NCBI GenBank assembly: GCA_001566295.1
Contig: KQ964257.1
Location: forward strand, 496,001-560,000
Length of the DNA: 64,000 nt
From: Microdochium bolleyi
Lineage: Eukaryota; Ascomycota; Sordariomycetes; Xylariales; Microdochiaceae
Direction: 5' to 3'
Shown here: piece after piece, positions 53,646 to 64,000 of the stretch
Numbering within the stretch: the first letter of the stretch is position 1
Layout of the letters: each line of letters starts with the position of its first letter
Position numbers and translations under genes: made by a program
The notes under the pieces: model-generated
Seen by the model: the letters and a program-made list of their open reading frames with translations, nothing else
Database searches by the model: none
Told to the model about the DNA's origin: nothing

Positions 53646-54425
53646 TTAGAGGACCGCAGCCAACGCGCCCAGGCCAGCCAGGGCGGCGACAGCGGCAGCA
53701 GCCGGCCGCTCGAGCCCGCCGGCGGCGTTCTGGCCGGTCTGGCCGGTCTGGCCGGTGGGCTGGGTGCTGCCGGGGCGGGTGGTGGTGGGCTTGGGGGTGG
53801 CCGCAGGGAAGTCCGTCTGGGTGAGGCCGGCGGCGCCGCTGGAGAGGCACTGGTCGAGCTGGCGCAGCTCAAGCTGGTTTGTGGCGAGGGCCGCCCAGCC
53901 GCCGGTGATGGTGACGGGGATGAAGAGGTCAGAGCTGGCAACGGCGGTCATGTGGCTGGTGGTGGCACCGGTAGCCTTGGCAGCCTCGCCGTCGGCAGAC
54001 CATGTGCAGTCTGCGGTGTCGGCGGTGATGGTGCAGTGCTCCTGAAGGGTGCTGTTATGCAGGGAGGTGAGTTAGTATACTGATTTGACACGGAAGGCGG
54101 CAGCCTGCAGAGTGCAGACAGCAGCCGCGAGGGAAGTGATGGAGGGAAAAACGTACAATCGGTCGCCGTCGTTGATGTTGAAGGCGTACGAGTGCGGCGG
54201 GTGCATGGTGACGGTGGCGCCGTTGCCGACAGCGCAGGAGGCGTGCTGGGAGTTCTGGTCGCACTCGACAAAGTACTCTGTGGCGGTAGCATCGGCGGAG
54301 AGGACGCGGCCGACGAGGCCCTGGCCGTCGAAGCCCGGGAGGAACATGTTGCCGACCGAGGAGGTGCGGGCGAGGGCGCTGCCGACGAGGCCAGCGGCGG
54401 CGGCGAGCGTGACGGAGCGGACCAT
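53646..54425 (-). CDS. GPI-anchored surface protein
   Basis: Exons 54157-54425 and 53646-54051 (donor GTACGT, acceptor CAG) give 224 residues. A signal peptide (MVRSVTLAAAAGLVGSALA) leads into SSVGNMFLPGFDGQGLVGRV, a motif of a widespread fungal GPI-protein family in which a Ser/Thr-containing start and LPGFD mark the mature end. Cys residues lie in VECDQNS, ASCAVGN, HCTIT and DCTW. A Thr/Pro stalk (TPKPTTTRPGSTQP) precedes a GPI signal with an Asn/Ala site (QNAAGG) and an Ala/Leu hydrophobic tail (VAALAGLGALAAVL). It probably sits on the plasma membrane or wall. Function is unknown. Confidence 0.86.
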
Positions 54426-55333
54426 GATGGCGGGTGTTGCTGTCGAGAGGATTGGTGGTGGTGTTGATGCCGGGCGAGGAAGAGGTCGGGATGGTGATTG
54501 AGACGGTGGTGATGCCGGCAGAGTGGTTGTGGTTGTGGTTGTGGTTGTGGTAGTTGTTTAGAGACGCGACGGGCAGACAGACAGACAGACGGACAGGCGA
54601 AACAGAGAGGCGGACGGGGCCAGGAGAGCGCCGCAGAAAGTGGAAGGAGTGGACGGAGTGGAGTGGCGCAGTGCGGCTGTAGCAGCGTGCGATGGACTAG
54701 CTGTCAGCACGAGTGCCCAATGCTGCCTGCACCTTGCTGCACTTTGCTGCACTGCCTGGGCCCGCCCCTGCCGTAGTCCCGGCCCAGCCAACCACAGCGC
54801 GCCCCGCGGGGCTCCCGGCCACAGCTGCGGGTCAGCACTAGCCCCGCCGCACTCTAGCGCATCGCCTGCCCGGCCCAGCCTGTTCAGCTCGCTTTGGCGC
54901 TGCGACCAAGCGAGGCCACCTGCAGTCGGTGATGGGCGGTCATGGATCGATGGACGGGATGCTCCCCTCGGCTACCTGCAACATCAATATGAACCTTTCT
55001 ATCTTATGCATCACGACCATCGCAGGTCCTCGGCGACAATCTGCGACGCACAGCAATGCACCGCAATACACCGCGACACGCCCTCGGCCGGCCTCAAACC
55101 CGCCCGCCCCAGGGTCGCCACCACACCCAATGATCCCCGTCAATCTGAGACTCCACAGGGCTGCCTCAGCCGCTTTCCCGCCCGAGCAAGGCACGCTCAA
55201 TTAGCGTACGCAGGAAGGTTGTCCACGGCAAGGTGTCCGGAAATAGAGTCAAGGGTCCGCCCTGGCAGGCACATGCAGCCACATCGGGTCCCGTCGATGC
55301 CAGTGGCACGTCGACGACCCGACGCCATCGCGT
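54426..55333. other. intergenic, promoter of GPI protein gene
   Basis: About 900 bases between two minus-strand genes. It contains a TTGTGG repeat and a GACA run just upstream of 54425. No gene is supported. Confidence 0.5.
54523..54552. repeat. 6-bp tandem repeat (TTGTGG)n
   Basis: About five copies of TTGTGG about 100 bases upstream of the GPI gene start, probably in its leader or core promoter. Confidence 0.9.
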
Positions 55334-57080
55334 TCAACACTCCGCCATGCCAACCCCAACTCCCCTCCTCTCCAGCGTCAGCGCATCCTCCACCCCGCCG
55401 TTGGCATCATACCGGGTCTGCTCGTGATACCGCGGGCAGCACGAGCTCCACACAATGTTGCCCGCCAGCAGCTGCTGCAGCCCGCGAAAGTACATGTCCA
55501 CCTCCTCCCGCACCGGCGCGTGCCGCACCCGGTACTCGTCGCACCGCCGCTCCAGCTCCCGCTCGTAACCCCTCGTCAACTCCAGCGTCGCATCCTTGGC
55601 TCCCGCCACGTCCAGCCCCCGCCACTGCATCAGCAGCGTCACGAGGTTGATCATGATGGGCATCGACGACGACGACGACGACGACGACGTCGGGTTTCCC
55701 CCATCGTCGGCATCACCCTCGCGCCTCTGGCTGTTCTGCTGCTCCTGCTCCGCAAGAAACTCGGCGTACTCGCGGTCAAACGAGAAGTAGTCGTTCTCGA
55801 GGCCCGCCGCCGCGCAGAACGGCCACGCCGCGTACCGCAGCTCCTCGCGCTCCTCCGCCGGTAGGCTGATGCCCATGCCGTAGAGCATAAACGAGGCCAT
55901 CCACCTGCAGAACCGAAGTGTGTCAAAAGGCAGTTTGTCTAGGTTCTCTCCCCTTTTATTGCATGTTTGGGCCAAGCTTGGAAACAAAAGCGGTAGGTCC
56001 CTTCACAGAGACGGCGGCACTCACCATGCACTGCAGTCCACGAGCCGGAAGTCGACGTACTCCTCCACGGACGCAAACTCAGTCCGCTTCGCCGCGTGCG
56101 TCGTGTCGATCATGTGCTGCCACTCGTCCAGGCATTCGCGACCGCGGGTCTCGTCGATGGCCAGCAGCTCCCGCGCCATTTTGGCACGCAGCTTCTTCTT
56201 GCCGAGCTGTGGGTCAAGGGTAGCTGTTGAGGTGCTGGTGCTTGTTTCGTCGTCCGAGGCGGTGTTGTGGTGGTCTTCGGACTGTGATTCCAGTGGTAAG
56301 TCAAGCGTTCAGTCAGTGAACGGCTGTATCAAGGTGGGCACGTTGGGGGTCTTGGGACGATTCAGCGTCGGGTCCTGGGCAATGTCAAGAGAACTGGATA
56401 CAAGGCTGTGTAGCTCGGGGTACATGGGGATGGGGAACTTCTGACTGCTTACACCGTCGGGCAGTTGTTTCTCGATAACCGTGTCGTGGATAAAGGCAAC
56501 TATGTGCAAAAACATAATCTCCTCGTCAGCAAGCGTGCTCGAAACAAACGGCAGGCTCTCTAGACAGATCGGATGCAGATCCACCCAGCCAGGCGGTCCT
56601 ACGCACCCGGACTCTTGAGATACCCAGACAAGCAAGTCAAGGCTAGCACCGAGCTCCTACTTCTGAACAAAGTATAGCCAAATAAACAAAACGTGAATAA
56701 AATAGTAAAACAAATCACATACACTCAATAACATACGCCACGATCCACACCCTCTCCTCGCGGCAGTACGGCATTGCCAGGCTCGTCCAGTTGCCCGCGA
56801 GCGGGTTCGCGGATCCGAACTCGTCCGTGCCGCCCACGAGCCGCGCCCAGTCGCGCCGGGCCTGCTGGGCAGCGGCGTTGACCAGGTCCTCGCGCGCGTG
56901 CCGCCGGACCTCCCAGCCCGCTGCGACGAAGCCGTGGGTGTCCTTGCCGAAGCGGGATGACAGCACGGCCGGCGGGATCCGGTGGGAGAGGCGGGAGAGG
57001 GAGTCGCGGAGGGGGGTGAACGCCGGGGAGGAGGGGGAGGAGAAGGAGGAAAGGGAAGCTGGGGAGGTTGAGGACGGCAT
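55334..57080 (-). CDS. class I terpene synthase (fungal TS domain, no prenyltransferase domain)
   Basis: Four exons, 56723-57080, 56453-56499, 56025-56281 and 55334-55904, share one frame and give 410 residues. The metal-binding NSE motif NDYFSFDRE is intact near residues 254-262. The fungal VWSSCCPRY block lies near 378, and the effector-side helices follow (QQLLAGN). The first Asp-rich motif reads HDTVIE (D125 to E129), so Thr replaces the usual second Asp of DDxxE. The fold resembles the N-terminal cyclase half of fusicoccadiene/ophiobolin-type synthases, but the C-terminal prenyltransferase half is absent, so it would need prenyl diphosphate from elsewhere. No P450 or other tailoring gene is adjacent. 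A Ser run encoded by a trinucleotide repeat sits after the NSE helix. Confidence 0.9.
55663..55690. repeat. (GAC)n trinucleotide repeat inside terpene synthase exon 4
   Basis: About nine GAC units on the plus strand encode poly-Ser on the minus strand. Length changes keep the frame and would vary a surface loop. Confidence 0.92.
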
Positions 57081-57143
57081 GTTATCTACAAGACTGGAGG
57101 AAAAGTGCTTGAGAATGATAATAGTGATATATGGATATATCGA

Positions 57144-57858
57144 CTAGCCGACCGGTCTTGGTAGGAATTTTGGTAATGCTCGAGTAGGAATACGAGAGAG
57201 TTTGCCTTGCACTTCATCATAAGGTCGGTCTCTACGTTTCTGCGGCGTGGGCGGGATCGTCTTTATGTACACGAACCAGGAGCCTGGCCCTGTATCTTTC
57301 CCGTGTGGGACCAGTGAAGCTCGAGACCGGATGCTCATGGTGTTCTCTGCCGCACCTCCCACGAAGCCCTGGACCAATCCACCGCCGCTGATAGTCAGAC
57401 TACGTGCGTTCAAGATTTCCAGCCAGAAGCGATACCCGTTGTCAGGGCGAAGGATGTCGAGAGACATCAGCCGGCAAGGCGGCCATGTCTCGCGTCGGGG
57501 CCATCGGCTATCCCCCACCCTTGTCGGTCGGCTTCCCAGGTCATTGGGTTCCAGGTTCTCGCAGACGACTCTGAATCGATGGAGTAGTGTTTTTCATGTT
57601 TGCTTCGAGGCAACGACAGGTGTGGGATTCAAGGATGCCTGGCTCCGGAGGGTATCCAGTTCGCGAAGTCCAATGTTCAGCTGGGGGTGGTTCCCGATCA
57701 GGTGCACTTTCGGGTCGTCAGAAAGGGCTGCGATTCTTTTTCTCTCGATTGCCGGCATACCATGGGTTGCAATGGCGTGGAATTCTGTGCCCCCGCGAGA
57801 GAGCAAGCCTTGAGACCTGGTGCCGATGAGTTTGCTATCTGGTGGACATGCGTCAGCC
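57144..57858 (-). pseudogene. coding-like stretch, unknown, interrupted by TGA
   Basis: One frame runs from about 57858 to a stop at 57144 with a single TGA at 57594-57596. It reads as believable protein: GTEFHAIATHGMPAIERKR and LIGNHPQLNIGLRELDTL before the TGA, RFRVVCENLEPNDLGSRP and LDILRPDNGYRFWLEILN after it, then SLTISGGGLVQGF. I do not recognise a family. A small intron could remove the TGA but no good donor is seen. It could be a decayed gene or a fragment of a multi-exon gene. It begins 63 bases from the terpene synthase start on the same strand. Confidence 0.3.
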
Positions 57859-60800
57859 TCAGCTCAGCTCTTGTCTGACTGGCATGCGAGAGTCGGCGAG
57901 ACATCCGCCGCTAAAGACGGCCTATCTATGGCTGGCTGTGTTTGGGGGAGGCCAACACTACACCACAGAAGTGATGCTGTTCCCCAGCCTAGACTATCTC
58001 CGATGTCATGATTTGTGCACTTTGGGACAACCTGCCGCAGAGAAGTCAATGGTCACGAGGTCAAAGGAAAGGGGTTGGCGGAAGAGAGGCCCTGCAAGAC
58101 AAATACGGGATGGCAAGTATTGTAGCCGCGCAGTCACATCTGCCATTTACCTGGGCGCCCGTGATTATCACCTGACAATCCAGCTTTACAATGTGGATTT
58201 CGACCAAGAAGCTCCCCCGATCTCTGCTCTGGAAGCATAATGCTTGCGTAACCAAGACGAGTGGCAGAAAGCTTCTTCGGGCCTTTCAATCATCGCGATC
58301 CCGTCACCCCGGCCCGAAGCTCAAGGTATCTTCAGGCCGCCACCAGCCGTGCAGTCAGACATCCTTCGGCTTTCCTCTTGCAGCTTTCCATTTACAGCTT
58401 TCCACTTCTGTCAACATCGACCTATCTGCGTTGAAACATCGCTTCCGTGCAGGACAGGGGGCCACGTGATGTTTGCCCCATGCGGACTCGGCCTGGGGGG
58501 CCTTTTGTGCCACCCGGCCGGACTTGCTTCCGAGCGCGGCTTCTCTCAGCTGACCGCCGATGCATACATAGATCCATGACATCTTGTTTGCTGGGGGCAA
58601 AAACTGCCGACTCGACAAGCTGATACATCCGAAGGAAGTGTCGGATCTCCACTTTGGGCTCCCTTTCTGGTCCATGGTCAATACGACACTAGTGTCTCGC
58701 ATGAGCGGGTTATGAGTTATGGATTTGCTTCCACAGAGCAATGCCCTGATGGTGGCGCGTTTGCCTGCCTGTGGGTGCTGCTGATAGAGCTGATGAATTG
58801 TTGTTCGCCTCACATCGATCGCCTGCTGACGATGAAATAGGAGGGGGAAATCGCCGTGCACGTTTATGAAAAGCACGAAAGCAAACCCCCTTCTCACGAG
58901 GACATAGTTACTGGCTCTGACACGAATTGGCTACAACATCTCAGTATTTGATCTCGACGCCAGATATTCTGCGCCGTTGCCAACCAACTGCGATCTAATT
59001 CATCATGCCAAGCAAAGCAGATCGATGAAAACTCCGAGAAACCGATGAGCGTATCCTTGTCTGGTTCAGCTGCAGACAAAACAAGCAAACAAACACGAGC
59101 AGCAGACGTCAGCCGTATGCGTGTACGACCAGTATTGCGCGTGCGCACTTGCAACCCGTCTCGGCCCGATCCGGACCACCTCGATCTCGGGTTCGGCCGT
59201 GGTTGGACACGGCGACATTTCCCCCCATTTCTGTGATGTCCCCTTGGATGTCCGCAACGTTAGTCCCTCTGCACAAGGTCAAGGCGCCGGCTGGCTTTTA
59301 GCATACTGCGTGCGTACACGGCAAAACACACAATCTCCGCACTTCGGAAGACTGTAGTCGTTAGAAATGGCAGGTCCGTTTAACGAGGATGACAGGGGAG
59401 CCACCTCCGTTCGCCAGAAGACTCCATCATCGGTCCATTTGACTCGACCAAGCGAGCGGTAGCTCGTCGTCAAGTTTGGGATTTCGTCTCAAAAGATCAG
59501 CACCAAAAAAAGAGATGCGTCTTGAGCATATTCTCTCTGGCGCTGGTCATCTGTGACAAGTATCGATGCCCTTGAATACGAGTCAACGACGTTCTACGCA
59601 TGTCCCAGATCCACGAATCACACATGACGGGCGGCATCGTGCCAGTGGTTGAGCTCGACAGACTGTGGCTGGACCGTGCTGCCTAGAGCCCAAAGCTTGC
59701 TCCCACGTGCGCGGTTGACTGCACACAACACGAGGGGGATTGTTTGCTTGCCAAGACCAGCCGTTGCGTAGGGCAGGGTCGGCAGACGGGTCCATGGGCG
59801 CCCACGTGGGCCAGGCCAGGCCAGGTCGAGCAAACATGCGAAGCTAAGTGTTGAGCAGACAAAGTACAAGGCCGGTGTGCGGTATCCTGGCAGTACTTGC
59901 CTTCCTGGATCAAGTCGCAGCAGCAAGCAGCAGAGAGGCCCGGCATTCTCGCTCGTCATACCACCCCTTCACAGGGTGATCCTGGCGGTCTACCCCACAC
60001 CCGAGTCGGGATTCCAGATTCGTCCGCAGCGCAGTGCTCTGCCGTGCCAGTAGACTGACTGAGTGAATATGCGTTGCTTCGCTAATACACATCATGCCTT
60101 CGTCTCTCCCCAGTGAGCTCCAACGGACGTCAAATCGAGCACCTGGATGGATCACCCACAAGACACACTCCACCTGCGACAAAAAGTTGTCCACACCTTC
60201 CGCTGCCGAACTCTATCGATGCCCGGGAAAAGTTCCCGTGCTTGCGCGGCCGAAGTTCCAAAGAAGCACATGCCAGAAGGTGGAGTCCAGGGAAGTTGCG
60301 AGTCTGTCCTGTCCATGCTCGCTCTTCGGGAAACGCAGTTCATCCCACCCCTTGTTCCGAGTTCCGGTTTCCGAGTCATCAGACAGCTGTTCAGGCAACA
60401 AGAAACATTGCCTGAACGAGCAAGCTTTGGGATGCCCCAAACCCCCTCCCTCCTTCAAATGACGGACTAGGATTGTGGCCTACTCCGTGAGCATCGTGGC
60501 ATACGGATTGGAGGCGCCACGGATGCCAAGTCTATGCTGGCCATGCAACTTCCGGACTGCCGACACTCAAGAGTCGGCACCATTGACGACTCTCGAAATG
60601 GCTGCTCGGGGCACTGCGCCTGGAATCGCGGACGCGTGTGGTACCGTGCCCGGTGTACATCCCGGGCCCAGTCCGGATGGCGTCTGACGCCCGGCGCAAT
60701 CTGGGGAAGCAGGATGACTCCCACCATCACAAGACACTACCAACAAGTAGCCAACCCCGCAGCCACAGGCACGCAAATTGCTCCGACAACGCCCAGGTGC

Positions 60801-63527
60801 ATCGCACCATGAGATCGCCGAGTCTAGCTGCCGGCGGCCAGAATGACCCGACGGGACTGCTCGGTGATGTGTGGCTGGTCCAGTTGATAGAGTTAAGTGC
60901 CCGCTCTTTAGGACCCTTGCTGGTACGCAAAGGGGTTGCTTTGGTCCTTGTGGTGCCTGTGCCGGCTGGTAGCGCGATGTCGGCGCTCCAAGCAGCCTTT
61001 TCGGCACTTTGCGCGAGGCGAGGCACGTCACAGGGAGCGCCGCCAATAGGAACGGCGGAATGGAGCATGGCGCGACCAGGCGTGCGATGGGCTCACTTTA
61101 GCCTCGCTGTCACGACCGTCAGGTTCTTGCAGCTAGGACAAAAGTGGCAGCCAAGCTACAAAACTCAATAAGCAGCACAGAGCAGCGGCAGCCCCTGAAA
61201 CGACGAGCTGACGCGCGGTACTGGACGGGTGTGTGACCGCCGGCCCTGCCATGGCTGCCGGAGCCGTCTCGGAATCGAGTGGCCAGCAACAACCGCCCAC
61301 GGCAAGCATGCTTCCTCGCCGTTCGGCGTTCGGCAGCGCAGCACGGGTCGGAGGAGAGGAGCTGCAAGCTGCCTTGCTGGCCTGGAACCCCTTGATCTCA
61401 GCCGCCGCGGAACAGCCTGGATATGCCGGGGCAGGCCAGGCCAATCTCCAAAATGGCAGCCTCAGTGCAGTCCGCTGCTCCGGAGAGTCTGTCACCCAAG
61501 ACAGCGTGTCTTCCACGATACCACGAACCGTGGTATCCCCTTACGTGACGAGAGGTCTTGGCTCGACAATTTTGCGCATTGGCGATGCAGACAATAGGTA
61601 AGAGTGAAGTAATACCGCCGAAGAGAAGTGAGCTGAAGACCTTGATCCGGGATCAATATTCACGAGGCTCCACCATGCATGTCCACAGCTCTTTCTTGCA
61701 CCTTGGAACAGTCCAGCATCGAGCAAGGGAGGTGCCGACGGTGGCCGTCATTGCCCCGGCGAGCCCCGCTGCGTAGGGCGCCGTCAGGTAGGTACCTCGC
61801 TCAGAGTTTTCGGTGGATCGGTACATACGTGGCCGTGACAGGGCGCGACAGGCCGCAGCGATGGCAGCCGATCGGCCGAGGCTTGGTATGCGGCGGATCC
61901 CTTCGAGAAGAAAAAAGTCTGGACTGGAGCCCAGCGAGCCTGGCCTGGCCCCTCGATGCGCTAGTCTCGCATGACTGACTTGTTGCGCCTCGAGGGGACT
62001 CCACGATGCAAATATTGTCCTCGAGTTGCCGCATTGGGAAGCGGCAGGCGACGGCTGGTCATGCGGTTCTGCGTTTGAGCGGTCAATGTGTTGGAATCAT
62101 GACGTGGGACGGAACACGTCTTACGCAACAAGCAGTACGCAGCACGCAGCAGTTATGAATAATTAGGTGATGGCACGGAGCATCGGGCGAGACTCGTACG
62201 AGGGGACGGGCAGTCGAACACACTGGCGGGTGCGGTGTGCCCTTCGCCGCCAGGGCACGCACTTGCGCCGCGATGGTGAAAACAGAGGAGTGGCAGGTGA
62301 TGCGTCAAAACGCAGCAGGCGCCCCGCAATAGCCGACATTGGCGATGACTGGGTGCATGGGGAGGGAAGGCGCGACCCGCGGCGCTTGCTGGTGGTGGCC
62401 GCCAAGGTCGTGCCTTCCATGACGGAGCCTAGCAAATTCTGTTTTTCCTGGTGCCCAGGTGACTGGGAGGGCCTGAGTCGTCCCAAGGCCTGGTGTCAAG
62501 GCGGCATCCGCATGTGGGTTTTAGGTAAATCTTACGCAATCGAAACTTGGCTGTCGTGACGAAACCTCCGCTTCGCGACGAGGCGCAACGTGCGCCCGAC
62601 TTACAAAATGAAATCATCGCCGCCTTGCCGCCCCTCGCGGCGGCCTGCTAGAGAATTCTGTGAAGAGTCTTGCATGTTCCAGCGATCGACCACTTGCGAC
62701 ACCAACAGAGCCCGACACCCAATTCAGCACGACATTACCACCATCACCACCGCTCTCACAGTCACACCGACGAGGCATTCGAACCACGCAACCGCCCTCG
62801 ATACCGAAAGAGAACCTCCTGGGCTGTTCAAAGTTGGCAAACTCGCTTCGACGACGACGACCACAGCGACCGCGTACCACTGACGCCATTGAGACCACAC
62901 TCAGCCATCACAACGCTAGCGTCGCATCCCCGCTTTCTCACAGGCACCCCCGTCAAGGTCGCAGAGAGCGAAGCCTCGAGGCACGAGTCGACTCCTACCT
63001 AAATCTTGCCACGAATCTCGAGAAAAGGAGATTTCTAGAAGGGAGACCTCGATTGACGGACCTCGAGACAGAAGGCACCACCCCAAGCGTCAGGGAAATC
63101 GCAACAAGAGACAGATCCTCAAGAACGGGACACACCAGGAGCGTCACGGGACCACTTTGGAAGGCCTCAATAGATCGACCAGCTCGGACAGGGTCACCTG
63201 CCCTGCCTATGGCTGCGCCATCCCCGCGTTTTCTGCATCTCTTCAGCTAGCCTTGTATGCACCCCGCGATTCGGCACTCTTGGCTTTTCCTTCATCTCCG
63301 GCGAAGCACGGCTGTATAAGAGTGCGTTTTGCTACACTCGACAGGAACCGCCTCACCACACATTGCAAAAGCAGGTGGGAAAACCTTAAAAATAAAAACT
63401 ACTACAAAGCAACCGCAACCAGCATCAAACACGGCTTCCACGCGTTCCTGCCAAGAGTCCACACCAACGGAAGGCACTGGTTGAATCATATTTCTCGAGC
63501 GAGCACTCGACACCTACCATCTTCAGC
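57859..63527. other. long gene-poor region upstream of the arrestin gene
   Basis: About 5.7 kb, the longest stretch without a supported gene. Many frames of 60-130 codons are open on both strands and none shows a motif. CCTGGCC/GGCCAGG words recur (59810, 61430, 61940). From about 62650 to 63527 the plus strand is C/A-rich with many ACC and CTC words, like a long leader or promoter for the arrestin gene. A 196-codon frame there (62660-63250) has no family signature. Confidence 0.45.
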
Positions 63528-64000
63528 ATGCCACATCTGGTGGCCAACCTGTTCCGGTCGTCAGCCGACACTGCGACCAACACATCAGGCATCTTCAGCA
63601 ACAGCAGTAACAGCAACACCAGCGCCCCTAGCCGTAAGAAGACGACAGCATCCCGTCCCCGTCTAGGTCTGACGGAGGGTATTTCGCGGAGAATATCGTA
63701 CCACTCGTCAGGCGACGACACAGACGGCGATCACCGGGACTCTCCAGCCCCCGCCGTCAAGATGCCAAGCAACCACAACCACCACCGCATCAGCCTCGGG
63801 CCCCTGCATCTGGGCAAGGCCAAGACGTCCAAGGACCCCTCGCGCAACGAGCTCGCTGCGCTCTCGTGGAAGATTGAGTCCCCTCCAGCAGTCATGTATG
63901 GCCCTGCCGACGACAGCACCGGCGCCCTTGTTTCTGGCCAATTGCTGCTGGACGTCAAGGAGGGCAACTTGGAGGTGGAAAGTGTCGAGGCTGAGCTCCA
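63528..64000 (+). CDS. LDB19: LDB19-type arrestin-like protein (5' part)
   Basis: The frame opens at ATG 63528 and stays open for 157 codons to the window edge, so the gene is truncated by the window. The start MPHLVANLFRSSADT and a Ser/Asn-rich low-complexity stretch precede HRISLGPLHLGKAKTSKD and the family block SWKIESPPAVMYGPADDSTG, then GALVSGQLLLDVKEG and VESVEAEL. This is the N-terminal arrestin fold of the Ldb19/Art1 group. These adaptors bind plasma-membrane transporters and bring the ubiquitin ligase Rsp5 (PY motifs usually lie in the missing C-terminus) to trigger endocytosis. No signal peptide or membrane helix is present, as expected. Confidence 0.88.
   Translation, partial: MPHLVANLFRSSADTATNTSGIFSNSSNSNTSAPSRKKTTASRPRLGLTEGISRRISYHSSGDDTDGDHRDSPAPAVKMPSNHNHHRISLGPLHLGKAKTSKDPSRNELAALSWKIESPPAVMYGPADDSTGALVSGQLLLDVKEGNLEVESVEAEL

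Noticed and set aside
62660..63250. 196-codon frame upstream of the arrestin gene
   Set aside because: It lies in the probable leader of LDB19, has Arg/Thr/Pro low complexity and no domain.

Overview
The window reads as chromosomal DNA of a filamentous ascomycete (Pezizomycotina, most likely Sordariomycetes). The evidence is short GT-AG introns of about 50-170 bases, GC-rich third codon positions that create long shadow frames opposite real genes, many signal-peptide and GPI-type secreted proteins, a NACHT-WD repeat NLR, a stand-alone fungal class I terpene synthase and a seven-helix/RGS hybrid receptor. I see about 21 genes, plus two or three weak or broken candidates. I see no rRNA, tRNA, CRISPR array or intact transposon.

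Layout. 0-6 kb: a small secreted Cys protein, an ACC-synthase-like PLP aminotransferase in four exons and a mucin-like Ser/Thr-rich protein with a damaged N-terminal region, all on the minus strand. 7.9-15.6 kb: a 1420-residue NLR (fungal STAND N-terminal domain, NACHT, degenerate WD repeats), a DUF3237 protein and a GPI-type wall protein, all plus. 15.9-20.3 kb: a seven-helix membrane protein, a DUF4419 gene with one UAG at a Trp position, and a small helix-turn-helix-like gene with one TAA. 22.9-35 kb: a secreted LVIVD/beta-propeller protein, a DHCR24-type FAD oxidoreductase, a second small secreted protein, a CorA-like transporter and the microtubule plus-end protein EB1. 38-51 kb: a 7TM-RGS regulator, a secreted PAN-like adhesin, a Stealth-family sugar-phosphate transferase and a membrane acyltransferase-3. 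53.6-57.1 kb: a GPI protein and a terpene synthase. The right edge cuts an LDB19-type arrestin.

How they fit together. Most genes are unrelated housekeeping or surface functions, each with its own promoter. Possible functional links are the Stealth transferase next to an acyltransferase (glycan decoration) and several cell-surface or secreted proteins that could act in wall or host interaction. These links are inference.

Most notable. (1) The DUF4419 gene is intact except for a UAG at a conserved Trp codon, in the loop of a 6-bp GC-rich hairpin. That is the arrangement expected of a stop restored by A-to-I mRNA editing in Sordariomycete sexual tissue. (2) The terpene synthase has DTVIE in place of the usual DDxxE metal motif. 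(3) There are very long poly-G tracts, one of 52 G and one at an assembly gap.
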